DNA from: Streptosporangiaceae bacterium
GTDB taxonomy: Bacteria > Actinomycetota > Actinomycetes > Streptosporangiales > Streptosporangiaceae
DNA: 64,000 bases
Assembly: GCA_019239975.1 (NCBI GenBank)
Contig: JAFAZE010000145.1
Location: forward strand, 1-64,000
Direction of reading: 5' to 3'
Part shown: in pieces, positions 55,289-63,823 of the stretch
Layout of the letters: each line of letters starts with the position of its first letter
Numbering within the stretch: position 1 is the first letter of the stretch
Program-made: the position numbers and the translations under genes
The notes under the pieces: generated by a model
What the model saw: only the letters and a program-made list of their open reading frames with translations
The model's database searches: none
Told to the model about the DNA's origin: nothing

Positions 55289-57019
55289 TCACAGGGCCCC
55301 AAGGCGGGCGTACGCGTCGCGGTACCTGGCGGCGTTTTGCGCCCAGGTCCGGTCCGCGGCCACCCACTCGCGGGCGGCGGCGCCGAGTTTCGCCCGCAGG
55401 CCCGGGTCGCCGAGCAGCCGCTCGAGGCGCTCCGCCAGGGAGACCGGATCCTGCGGCGTCGCCAGCATCCCCGTCACCCCGTCTTTGACTATCTCCGCCA
55501 GTGCCCGCACGCCGCTGACAACCACGGGCAGCCCGCTCGCCATCGCCTCTACGGGCTTCAGCGGCGTCACGAGCTGGCATACTCGGTCACGGGTCCGGGG
55601 GACGACGAACACATCGAGGACGGCGTGGAATTCACGGACTTTGCTCACCGGCACCCGGCCGGTGAAGATGGCGTCAAGGCCGAGCGCGGCCGCCTGGCGC
55701 TGCAGTGCCGCGCGTTCCGGCCCGTCTCCGACGATCAGCGCGCGGACGGGCAGGCCACGCTCGGTGAGGATGGCCGTGGCCTCGAGCAGCGTTCCGATGC
55801 CCTCGTGCGCGGCCAGGCTGGAGACCAGGCCCACCACCCGCTCCCCGGGCCGGATGCCGAGCCCGGCGCGGAGGGCGCCGCCTTCCGGCAGCGGCCGAAG
55901 GAAGTCACCGGACACCGCGTTCGGCACGATGATCACCTTGTCCCGCGGCACGCCGCGGGACAGAATCTCCTCGCGCATCGCCTCGCCGAGCGTGACCACC
56001 AGGTCGGCCTGCCGCATGCACCAGGTCTCCAGGTCGCGGCTGAGCCGGTACCGCTCGCTGTCCGCCAGGTCCGGCCCGTCCCCCACGCCGTCCCCGGCGT
56101 GCCGGGACAGCCAGGTGTCCTCCCAGAAGCCGCGCACCTCGTAGACGAGCGGCAGCCCGGACGCCTCGCGCAGCGCTATGCCGGTCAGCGCGTTGGCGTA
56201 GTTGCTCGCCGCGTGCAGCACGGCCGGCCGAAGCCGTGCGGTGAGCGCGGCGGCGAGCTCGGCGCCGCGCTGCGCGGCGGCGTCGGCGAGCTGCGGCATC
56301 AGCCAGGGCAGCAGCCTGTGGTACGGGACGCCGTCGATGGTCACCAGCGGCCTGCCGTCGAGCGTGCCGTCCGTGACCGGGAACCCGATCCTGGTCACCA
56401 CGTGCGGGTCCATGCCCGCCGCGCGCTGTGCGAGCGCGATCTCCTGGGTGCGGACGGTGTAGCCGGCGTTCGTGGTCGGCAGCGCGTCGTTGACCAGGTG
56501 GAGCACGCGCCCCGGGGTCCCGTGGCCGCCGGATGCGAGTGCTCCCGGGCCGAGGCGGACCGTTCCCGGCTCGAGCAGGGCCTGTTCCGCGCCGATCATC
56601 CGGCGCAGCCGCCTCGCCCGCCAGCCGCGCGCCCCGTCGAGCGCCCGGAGGGCGTCGGTGAGCCGCCCCTCGCGCTGCGCCAGGCGGGCGGCGAGCCGCT
56701 TGCGCGCCTGGCCTCCGGGCCCGTGACCGGGCACCCTGGCGAGCGCGTCGCGCGCCACCCGCGGCTGGTCGACGGCGAGGCTGAAGGCGGCGAGGCGCCG
56801 CGGCGAGGCGCCGAGCACGGCCAGCGCGGCACGGCCCTCCCCCGCGCCCCACAGCGTGGCGGCGCGGCCGTACGGGCCCGCGGCGCGCAGGCAGCCGCGC
56901 AGCGGTGCGGGCAGCGCCCGCCAGGCGAGCACCACGGCGCGCACCGGGTCGTCGGCGACATGCCGGATCATGATCGAGGCGGCGAGCACGGCCGCCCGCG
57001 GCTTTGGCTGTACAGTCAC
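55289..57019 (-). CDS. GT4 glycosyltransferase with N-terminal helical extension
   Basis: About 576 residues. The first 190 are helical and Arg/Ala-rich (VRAVVLAWRALPAPLRGCLRAAG ... ALARVPGHGPGGQARKRLAARLAQREGRL), with repeat-like helices. From about 190 is a GT-B glycosyltransferase: RVLHLVNDALPTTNAGYTVRTQEIALAQRAAGMD, LVYEVRGFWEDTW, VIIVPNAVSGDFLRP, RVVGLVSSLAAHEGIGTLLEA and the donor site VTPLKPVEAMASGLPVVVSGVRALAEIV. GTG 57019 follows a TACTAT box by eight bases, so it may be leaderless, and it begins the minus operon. It is divergent from the epimerase with 66 bases between starts. Confidence 0.88.
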   Translation of the reverse strand: MTVQPKPRAAVLAASIMIRHVADDPVRAVVLAWRALPAPLRGCLRAAGPYGRAATLWGAGEGRAALAVLGASPRRLAAFSLAVDQPRVARDALARVPGHGPGGQARKRLAARLAQREGRLTDALRALDGARGWRARRLRRMIGAEQALLEPGTVRLGPGALASGGHGTPGRVLHLVNDALPTTNAGYTVRTQEIALAQRAAGMDPHVVTRIGFPVTDGTLDGRPLVTIDGVPYHRLLPWLMPQLADAAAQRGAELAAALTARLRPAVLHAASNYANALTGIALREASGLPLVYEVRGFWEDTWLSRHAGDGVGDGPDLADSERYRLSRDLETWCMRQADLVVTLGEAMREEILSRGVPRDKVIIVPNAVSGDFLRPLPEGGALRAGLGIRPGERVVGLVSSLAAHEGIGTLLEATAILTERGLPVRALIVGDGPERAALQRQAAALGLDAIFTGRVPVSKVREFHAVLDVFVVPRTRDRVCQLVTPLKPVEAMASGLPVVVSGVRALAEIVKDGVTGMLATPQDPVSLAERLERLLGDPGLRAKLGAAAREWVAADRTWAQNAARYRDAYARLGAL

Positions 57020-57085
57020 GGCGGCGGATAGTAGCGGGAACAGGTGAACGGAACCATTCTCACTCCAGGGAATCCAGGGAGGGCG

Positions 57086-58186
57086 ATGCACGCGCCCATC
57101 ACGCACGTACTCGGTGCCAGGCCGAACTTCGTCAAGGCGGCGCCGGTGATCCGTGCCCTCGCCGGGCTCGGCCACGAGCAGCGGGTCGTCCACACCGGCC
57201 AGCACTACGACGAGCGGATGTCCGACGTCTTCTTCGTCCAGCTCGGCCTGCCCGAGCCCGACGTGAACCTGGGCGTCGGGTCGGGAAGCCAGGCACGGCA
57301 GACGGCCGAGGTCATGATCGGCATGGAGCAGGAGTTTACCGAGAACTCACCCTCGGTCGCGGTGCTGTACGGTGACGTGAACTCCACCCTCGGGGCGGCG
57401 CTGGCGGGTGCGAAGCTGGGCGTCCCGCTGGCGCACGTGGAGGCGGGCCTGCGCAGCTTCGACGACACCATGCCGGAGGAGATCAACAGGCGGCTGACCG
57501 ACCAGCTGTGCGGCCTGCTGTTCGCCACCTCGCCGGAGGCGGTGGGACACCTGGCTCGTGAGGGGCGGCCGGTGTCCTCGGTGCATCTGGTGGGCAACCC
57601 GATGATCGACACGCTGCTCGCCAGCCTGGGCAAGTTCGACGACCGCGCGGCGCGCGCCGCGCACGGGCTGACCGGCCGCTACGTCGTCGCGACTCTGCAC
57701 CGGCCCGGCAACGTCGACGACCCGGAGACCGCGGCGCGCCTGGTGCGGGCGCTGCACGAGGTCGCGGCCGAGGTGGACGTGATCATCCCGCTGCACCCGC
57801 GCGGCCGCGCCACGCTGACCGCGGCCGGGCTGCTCGGTGAGCCGCGGGTGCGCGTCGTCGACCCGCTCGGCTACCTGGAGTTCATGTCGCTGGTCAGGGG
57901 CGCGGCCGCGATCATCACGGACTCCGGCGGCGTGCAGGAGGAGACCACGCTGCTGCGGGTGCCCTGCCTCACGCTGCGGCCCAGCACCGAGCGGCCGATC
58001 ACGATCACCAGCGGCAGCAACCGCCTCGTCACGACGAGGGATCTCGCGGCGGCGGTGCTGAAGGCGTGCGACGACGGCCCCTACGCGGGCGAGCTGCCGC
58101 CGCTGTGGGACGGCAAGGCCGGCCCGCGGATCGCCCGGATCCTGACCGGGTGGCTGAACGCCCCGGGGGGCGGCGGCGATGACTGA
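57086..58186 (+). CDS. wecB: UDP-N-acetylglucosamine 2-epimerase (non-hydrolysing)
   Basis: About 366 residues. The enzyme interconverts UDP-GlcNAc and UDP-ManNAc in the cytoplasm. Motifs are LGARPNFVKAAPVI, HTGQHYDERMSDVFF, VLYGDVNSTLGAALAGAKLGVPLAHVEAGLRSFDDTMPEEINRRLTD, TLHRPGNVDD, IITDSGGVQEETTLLRVPCLTLRPSTERPITI. All expected catalytic His, Asp and Glu positions are present. ATG 57086 has GGGAGGG a few bases upstream; the GTG at 57044 is too early. The last eight bases overlap the next gene. Together with the dehydrogenase on the other strand it should feed UDP-ManNAcA to this glycan locus. Confidence 0.92.
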   Translation: MHAPITHVLGARPNFVKAAPVIRALAGLGHEQRVVHTGQHYDERMSDVFFVQLGLPEPDVNLGVGSGSQARQTAEVMIGMEQEFTENSPSVAVLYGDVNSTLGAALAGAKLGVPLAHVEAGLRSFDDTMPEEINRRLTDQLCGLLFATSPEAVGHLAREGRPVSSVHLVGNPMIDTLLASLGKFDDRAARAAHGLTGRYVVATLHRPGNVDDPETAARLVRALHEVAAEVDVIIPLHPRGRATLTAAGLLGEPRVRVVDPLGYLEFMSLVRGAAAIITDSGGVQEETTLLRVPCLTLRPSTERPITITSGSNRLVTTRDLAAAVLKACDDGPYAGELPPLWDGKAGPRIARILTGWLNAPGGGGDD

Positions 58187-59855
58187 CCTGGAACCCGGCG
58201 ACGCGGCCCCCGGCGATCCCGGGATCATCGCCGAGCGGGAACGCCTGGCCAGGACGCTGCGCGACACCAGGCTGCAGCTTGCGATGACGGAGGCGCGGCT
58301 GGCCGCGCTGGAGCAGTCGGCGACGATGGGCATCGGCCGCGCGGTCGTGAACGCGGCACGGCGGCCGTGGCCGCGCGGCGCGCTGCTGCCGAGGGAGATC
58401 TACCGGCTGTGGCGCGAGCGCAGCGGCGGCAAGGAGGGCGCGACGCTGGCGGCGCAGCTCGCCGCGGCGCAGCTCAACGACCTCGCGGGGGCGGGCGAGC
58501 GGTACCTGTCCGCGCTCACCGTGCCCGGCAGGCCGGAGCTGGCGGATCCGGCGCTCACGCTGGCGGGCCAGCCCGACGGCGCGGCCGGCCTGGTGATCGC
58601 CGGCGCGCTGACCGCCCTCGGCTGCGCGACGCTGGCACCGGACGCGGTGGTGCACCCGCTGCTTCCGCACGACGCCGACGTGGTGCTCGAGTCCACCGGC
58701 GCCGACCTGGTGCTCATCCAGGCGTCCGCGCTGCTGGCCGGCTCCCCGTGGGCGCACGCCACCGACCCGGCGGCGGCCGACCGCGGCAGGCGGCTGGCCC
58801 GGCTCATCGTCATGGCCCGCTCGCTCGGCAAGCCGGTGGTCCTGGTGCGTGACGTCCCGCCGGCGCTGCTGCCCGGGCTCGGCTGGCTCGCGGGCAGCTG
58901 CGACGTGGTCAGCGACGACGGGCTCGGCGTGCAGCTCGCCAGGTTCAACCCGATCGGCCTGCCGGACGGCCGGCCGACGGCCTTGGTGTACGCGGGAACG
59001 CGCGACCCGCGCGAGCCGCCGTCGCTGCGCGCGGTCCTCGACGAGCTGACCGCGAGCGGCGATGTCACGCTCGCGGCGCCGCGCTCCTGGCGCGGCCTGC
59101 CCGAGCTGTACCGGTCGCACGCGCTGTTCCTGGCCGCGACGGCCGCGCAGGCGCGCGAGCAGGCCGCTTCAGGGGCCAGGGTGGCTGGGCCGGTCACCGG
59201 CATGCCGCCCGGCGAGGCGGGCGCGGCCCTCGCGTCCGCGCGCCGCGGCGGTCCGCCCTCGCCCGCCGAGGTGCGCGCGTCGCTGCGGGAGATCTTCGCG
59301 GAGCACGCGACGCCGGTGCGGCTCGCGGCGCTGGCCAGCGCCACCGGGCTGCCCGCGGGACTGGTCGGCGGCAGGCAGATCACGGTGACCGCCGCGGCCG
59401 GCTCGGCGGCGGATGCCGCCGCCCTCGCGGCCAGCCTGACGCGGCAGCGCCTGCGCCCGGCCGAGGTCATCGTGTCGGCCGGCGCCGTAGCGGAGACGGC
59501 GGCCGCGCTGGCCGGGCTCGGCGACCGAGGTGTCGCTGTGCGGGTGGTGCCGTCTGATGGGGATATGGAACGGGCGGGGCATCTCGCCCGGCTGGCGACC
59601 TCCGGATGGGTGGCGCCGCTGGAGGCGGGGCGGGACTACCCGGCGACGTATCTCGCGGCCCTGGCCTGCGCCAGGGAATGCTCGCAGGCCGACGCCGTCG
59701 GCGTCGGCCCCGGCGACTATGAGTTCACCCGCTCGCTGGTGCCCGCGCTGGCACGCCGTGAGCTGCTCGGGCCCGACGCGCCGCCGCCGGGCACGTGGGG
59801 AAGTCACGGGCTGCGCCTGTTCAGCGTGTCCGGTGACGACGAGGAAAAGGAGTAA
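58179..59855 (+). CDS. Glycan-locus protein with N-terminal coiled coil, unknown
   Basis: 558 residues. Residues 15-50 form a coiled coil (AERERLARTLRDTRLQLAMTEARLAALEQ), as often seen at the start of glycosyltransferase-locus proteins. The middle (100-300) alternates strands and helices (AAGLVIAGALTALGCATLAP, DADVVLESTGADLVLIQASALL, RLIVMARSLGKPVVLVRDVP), and the C-terminal part (about 400-520) resembles a GT2-like fold (QITVTAAAGSAADAAALAASLTRQRLRPAEVIVSA ... WVAPLEAGRDYPATYLAALACAR) but lacks a clear DxD motif. I infer a glycosyltransferase-like or scaffold protein. It overlaps wecB and is followed six bases later by the fused glycosyltransferase. Confidence 0.65.
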   Translation: MTDLEPGDAAPGDPGIIAERERLARTLRDTRLQLAMTEARLAALEQSATMGIGRAVVNAARRPWPRGALLPREIYRLWRERSGGKEGATLAAQLAAAQLNDLAGAGERYLSALTVPGRPELADPALTLAGQPDGAAGLVIAGALTALGCATLAPDAVVHPLLPHDADVVLESTGADLVLIQASALLAGSPWAHATDPAAADRGRRLARLIVMARSLGKPVVLVRDVPPALLPGLGWLAGSCDVVSDDGLGVQLARFNPIGLPDGRPTALVYAGTRDPREPPSLRAVLDELTASGDVTLAAPRSWRGLPELYRSHALFLAATAAQAREQAASGARVAGPVTGMPPGEAGAALASARRGGPPSPAEVRASLREIFAEHATPVRLAALASATGLPAGLVGGRQITVTAAAGSAADAAALAASLTRQRLRPAEVIVSAGAVAETAAALAGLGDRGVAVRVVPSDGDMERAGHLARLATSGWVAPLEAGRDYPATYLAALACARECSQADAVGVGPGDYEFTRSLVPALARRELLGPDAPPPGTWGSHGLRLFSVSGDDEEKE

Positions 59856-59861
59856 CCCGCG

Positions 59862-62069
59862 GTGGCCGGATCACCCCGCGCCCTTGTTTACGGCGACGTG
59901 GACCTGAACCTGCTCGATGGCTCCGCCATCTGGCTGCAGTCGGTGACTCAGGCGCTGGCCGCGGCGGGCTGCGCGGTGACCGTCGTGCTGAAGGCGCCGG
60001 TGCGCACCGACCGGCTGATCGCCCCGCTGCGGGCGCTGGACGGCGTGACGGTGGTCAGCCCGCACGCTTCGGGGCTGGCGGGCGCCGAGCCCGAGGCCAG
60101 CCTGACCATCGCCAGGGCGGTCGGCGTGCTGGCCGCCGTCGACGCCCCGGAGCCGTTCGGCCTCGTGGTGCTGCGCGGCCGCTCGCTGGTCTCGGCGGCC
60201 GCCGCCGACGGCAGGTTCGGCGGGCGCCTGTGGGCCTACCTCACCGACGTTCCGCAATCCGTGCCGGCGATGACGCCGGAGGCGGCGAAGGACCTGGCGC
60301 AGATCGCGAAGGCCGCACGGTACCTGCTGTGCCAGACCGAGGAACTGCGCTGCTTCCTCGAGGGCAGTGTGGCCGAGGCGTGCGGGAAGTGCGTGCTGCT
60401 GCCGCCCATCCTGCCGCCCGCGGGCGCGCCGGTGCGGCCGGACAAGCCGGCCGGTGACCCGCTGCGGCTCGTCTACACCGGGAAGTTCGCGCCGCGCTGG
60501 AACACCCTCGAGATGACCCGGCTGCCGGGCCTGCTCGCCGCCCGCGGCGCGCGCGCCGAGGTGCACATGGTGGGCGACAAGATCCACGACGACCGGTCCG
60601 ACCCCAGCTACAAGCGCCGGATGCGCGCCGCGCTCGATGAGATCACCTGGCACGGCGGGCAGCCGCGCGCGGAGGCGATGCGGATCGCCGCGTCCTGCGA
60701 CATCGGCCTGAGCTGGCGCCATCCGGAGCTGGACGCCTCGCTCGAGCTGTCCACGAAGGTCCTCGAGTTCGGCGCGCTCGGCCTGCCGGTGATCCTCAAC
60801 CGGACGCCCATGCACGAGGCGCTGCTGGGCGCGGACTACCCGCTGTTCGCCGCCAGCATCGACGACGCCGCCGACGCCGCCGCGGCGGCGGCCGCGGACC
60901 CGGCGGTGTTCCGGCTGGCCGCGGCGCGCACCGGCGCGGCGGCCGCGCGGTTCACGCTGGAGCGCGCGGCCGGGCGGCTGCGCGAGTATGTGGCGCGCGC
61001 TGTGCCAGCCCAAGCGTCCTGCGCTGCGTCCGCCCCCCCGCTTCGTGTCGTCATCGCGGGGCACGACCTGAAGTTCTTCACCCCGGTGATCGACTACCTG
61101 CGGCTGCAGCCGGACCTGGAGGTGCGGATCGACCAGTGGGCGGCGCTCGGCGAGCACGACCCGGCGGTCAGCCGTGAGCTCGCGGGCTGGGCGGACGTGG
61201 TGATCTGCGAGTGGTGCGGGCCGAACGCGGTCTGGTACAGCCGGCATAAGCGCCGGGGCTCCCGGCTGCTCGTGCACCTGCACCGGTTCGAGCTGTACTC
61301 GCACTACCCGGGCCAGGTCAGGATCGGCCAGGTGGACCAGGTGATCTGCGTCAGCGAACACTACGCGCGGCTGTGCCGCGAGCACACCGGCTGGCCCGCC
61401 GCCAAGATCGTGACGGTGCCGAACCCGCTGGACGTCAGCCAGCTCGACCGGGCCAAGCTGGAGGGCGCCAGGTTCAGCATAGGAATGATCGGCATCGTCC
61501 CGTCACGCAAGCGTCTCGACCTGGCGCTCGACGTGCTCGAGGAGCTGCGCCGCGACGACGACCGCTACCTGCTGTTCGTCAAGTCCGGTATGCCGTGGAA
61601 ACACTGGTGGGTGTGGCAGAACCCGGCCGAGCGCGAGCACTACACGACCGCGCTGCGCCGGATCCAGCGGTCACCGCTGCTGCGCGGCGCGGTCGTGTTC
61701 GACGACGCGGGCCCGGACGTCGCGGCCTGGCTGCGCCGCGCCGGGTTCGTGCTGTCCACCAGCGACGACGAGAGCTTCCACGTGGCGCCGGCCGAGGGCA
61801 TGGCCTCCCGCGCGGTGCCCGTGATCAGGCACTGGCCGGGCGCGGAGACCATCTACGACCGCCGCTGGATACACGAGACACCGGCGGACATGGCCGCGGC
61901 CATCGCCGCGCTGAGCGATGACGCCGGCTGGCGCGCGGCGGGCGACGCCGCCCGCGCCCAGGCCGATGGCTTCGAGCTGGGCAAGGTGTGCCGGGCGTGG
62001 CGCGGCCTGCTCACCGAGGACCTGGCTCCCGGCAACGGGCCGGTGCCCGTGCTGCAGGGCTCGGCGTGA
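59862..62069 (+). CDS. Two tandem glycosyltransferase domains in one protein
   Basis: 735 residues. Residues 1-375 form one GT-B unit (LVYGDVDLNLLDGSAIWLQSVTQALAAAGCAVTVVLKAP; LRLVYTGKFAPRWNTLEM; STKVLEFGALGLPVILNRTPMHEALLG). Residues about 385-735 form a second (LRVVIAGHDLKFFTPVIDYLRLQPDLEVRIDQW; VICVSEHYARLC; IGMIGIVPSRKRLDLALDVLEELR; SDDESFHVAPAEGMASRAVPVI). Each half has its own nucleotide-sugar donor site, so two successive transfers are possible. AAGGAG about ten bases upstream supports GTG 59862. The gene lies between the coiled-coil protein and the asparagine-synthase-like gene. Confidence 0.85.
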   Translation: MAGSPRALVYGDVDLNLLDGSAIWLQSVTQALAAAGCAVTVVLKAPVRTDRLIAPLRALDGVTVVSPHASGLAGAEPEASLTIARAVGVLAAVDAPEPFGLVVLRGRSLVSAAAADGRFGGRLWAYLTDVPQSVPAMTPEAAKDLAQIAKAARYLLCQTEELRCFLEGSVAEACGKCVLLPPILPPAGAPVRPDKPAGDPLRLVYTGKFAPRWNTLEMTRLPGLLAARGARAEVHMVGDKIHDDRSDPSYKRRMRAALDEITWHGGQPRAEAMRIAASCDIGLSWRHPELDASLELSTKVLEFGALGLPVILNRTPMHEALLGADYPLFAASIDDAADAAAAAAADPAVFRLAAARTGAAAARFTLERAAGRLREYVARAVPAQASCAASAPPLRVVIAGHDLKFFTPVIDYLRLQPDLEVRIDQWAALGEHDPAVSRELAGWADVVICEWCGPNAVWYSRHKRRGSRLLVHLHRFELYSHYPGQVRIGQVDQVICVSEHYARLCREHTGWPAAKIVTVPNPLDVSQLDRAKLEGARFSIGMIGIVPSRKRLDLALDVLEELRRDDDRYLLFVKSGMPWKHWWVWQNPAEREHYTTALRRIQRSPLLRGAVVFDDAGPDVAAWLRRAGFVLSTSDDESFHVAPAEGMASRAVPVIRHWPGAETIYDRRWIHETPADMAAAIAALSDDAGWRAAGDAARAQADGFELGKVCRAWRGLLTEDLAPGNGPVPVLQGSA

Positions 62070-62075
62070 GGCGGC

Positions 62076-63713
62076 ATGTACTTCACCCTCGCGGTGAGCG
62101 CGCCCGGCGCCGCCCACCTCGACGCGCTGACGCGTGAGGCCTGCGCCACCGACCCGCGGACCATGCCGGTCCCCGGGCCGCCCGGCGTGACCTGGCGCTC
62201 CGCCGACGGCCGCGCGGCGATCGTTCAGTGGCCCGGCCCCGCGAGCGGCGGGGAGCAAGGCGGAGACCGGGCAGGCGGCACGGCCGCCCCGGCCGCGCCG
62301 TCGCGGTCGCACTCGGGCACGATCTGGGCCGAGGACACCGGCGGCGCCCCGGTGGTGTGCGGCCGCACGTCCGTCACCCGCGTGGATCCGGTGTACGCCG
62401 CCGAGAGCGGCGGCGCGGTGGTTCTTTCCGACCGCGCCAGCTGGGCGGCGGCCGTCACGGGGCGGCTCGGCACCCCGGACCCGAACCTGATCTGCGCGCT
62501 GCTCAACCCCGGGTACCCGCTCGGCGCCACGACGCCGTACGCGGGCGTCCGGGCCCTCGGCGGCGCCTTGTCGGTTCGCGCGCTGGCGGGCACCGCGACC
62601 GGTTCCGCGGTCCGCCCGGCCGCGCCCGAGGATGACGTTGCCGAGAGCGGTGGCGCGAGGGAGGTCGCGGCGGCGCTGGTCGCGGCCATCGAGCCGCTGC
62701 GCGCTGCCCCGGCGCCGGTCGAGCTGAGCCTGACCGGCGGCAAGGACAGCCGCATCGTGGCCGCCGCGCTGGTCGCGGCGGGGGTACCGGTGCTCGCCCA
62801 CACCCACGGCTTCGCCGGCCATCCCGACGTGGTGATAGCGGCCCAGATCGCCGAGCGCCTCGGCATCGAGCACACCGTGCGGGTGCCCGTCGCCCCCGGC
62901 GGGGAGGCGGACCCGCTTGGCAGGATCCGCTCCGCGGTGCTCGTCGCCGACGGGATGCTGTCCGCGTTCGAGAACACCGGCAGGCCCGATCCCGCTCCCC
63001 CGTCGGCCGTCACCATCGGCGGGCACGGCGGCGAGCTGCTGCGCGGCGGCTACGCCGAGGTGGCCGCCGGGCACGGTGGGCGGGGCTATCTGTCGCTGGC
63101 CCGCCGGTCGGCCGGCGCCGGCGAGCTGCTGCGCCGCCTCACCACGCGCCGGATCGGGCTGCTGCGGCGCGGCGCGGCGGCGAGGTACGCGGCCACCCTG
63201 GCGCCGTGGATGGCGGCGCTCGGCCGCGGGCCGCTGCGCGCGCTCGACGACTTCTACCTGGTGAACCGCGCGGGCAGGTGGTCGGCCGCGGCCCGGCAGG
63301 GGTACCTGATCCGGGAGGAACTCGTCCAGCCGCTGTTCGACGACCGGGTTGTGCGCGCAGCACGCCGCGTTCCGTTGACCGAAAGGGTGAGCGGGCATCT
63401 GTCGCGCGCCGTTGCCGCCGAGCTCAGCCCGGCACTGACCGATGTGCCGCTCGCCGGCAAGGGGCCGTCCGCGTTCGACTGGCGGCGGGATTACGGCGCC
63501 GAGATCGCCGGGTTCCTGCGCGAGTACGTGCTCGACAACGGCGCCGCGGGCGGCCTGTTCGAGGTCGTCAGCCGGCCTGCCGCCGAGCGGGTGCTGGCGG
63601 TGCCGCACGCCGAGCCCGGCACGGTGTGGGCGCTCGCGACGCTGGCCTGCCTGGTCTCCGGCGACTGGCGCAACGCCCGCGAGCCGTCGGGCCGCACCTT
63701 CCGCGTGGGCTGA
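62076..63713 (+). CDS. Asparagine-synthase-like protein without Cys nucleophile
   Basis: 545 residues. The C-terminal synthetase domain has the PP-loop LSLTGGKDSRIVAAAL (217-232), THGFAGHPDVVIAAQIAERLGIEHT and VTIGGHGGELLRGGY. The N-terminal domain keeps parts of the glutamine-amidotransferase outline but begins MYFTLAVS, with no Cys at position 2, and is interrupted by a Gly/Ala/Ser-rich stretch (55-80). It therefore probably uses free ammonia or another amine, or forms a different acyl-adenylate product. In surface-glycan loci such proteins may amidate uronic acids, which would suit ManNAcA; this is inference. It is the last gene of the plus operon. Confidence 0.82.
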   Translation: MYFTLAVSAPGAAHLDALTREACATDPRTMPVPGPPGVTWRSADGRAAIVQWPGPASGGEQGGDRAGGTAAPAAPSRSHSGTIWAEDTGGAPVVCGRTSVTRVDPVYAAESGGAVVLSDRASWAAAVTGRLGTPDPNLICALLNPGYPLGATTPYAGVRALGGALSVRALAGTATGSAVRPAAPEDDVAESGGAREVAAALVAAIEPLRAAPAPVELSLTGGKDSRIVAAALVAAGVPVLAHTHGFAGHPDVVIAAQIAERLGIEHTVRVPVAPGGEADPLGRIRSAVLVADGMLSAFENTGRPDPAPPSAVTIGGHGGELLRGGYAEVAAGHGGRGYLSLARRSAGAGELLRRLTTRRIGLLRRGAAARYAATLAPWMAALGRGPLRALDDFYLVNRAGRWSAAARQGYLIREELVQPLFDDRVVRAARRVPLTERVSGHLSRAVAAELSPALTDVPLAGKGPSAFDWRRDYGAEIAGFLREYVLDNGAAGGLFEVVSRPAAERVLAVPHAEPGTVWALATLACLVSGDWRNAREPSGRTFRVG

Positions 63714-63740
63714 GACTGTACGTCAGCGGCCGTCTGAGGC

Positions 63741-63787
63741 TTCGCTTTCCCCTGGTCTTCGCTTCCCTGGTCTTCGCTTCCCTGGTC
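63741..63787. repeat. 15-bp tandem repeat
   Basis: TTCGCTTCCCTGGTC occurs twice exactly (63758-63772, 63773-63787), preceded by a 17-base variant (63741-63757). It begins 28 bases after the asparagine-synthase-like stop. There is no gene in 63714-64000. Confidence 0.75.
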
Positions 63788-63823
63788 TTCCGCGTCAGCC
63801 CGGCGCCGCCGCGCCATGATCAC

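Noticed and set aside
53963-57031. 1022-codon plus-strand open frame
   Set aside because: Antisense to the dehydrogenase and glycosyltransferase, both strongly supported by motifs.
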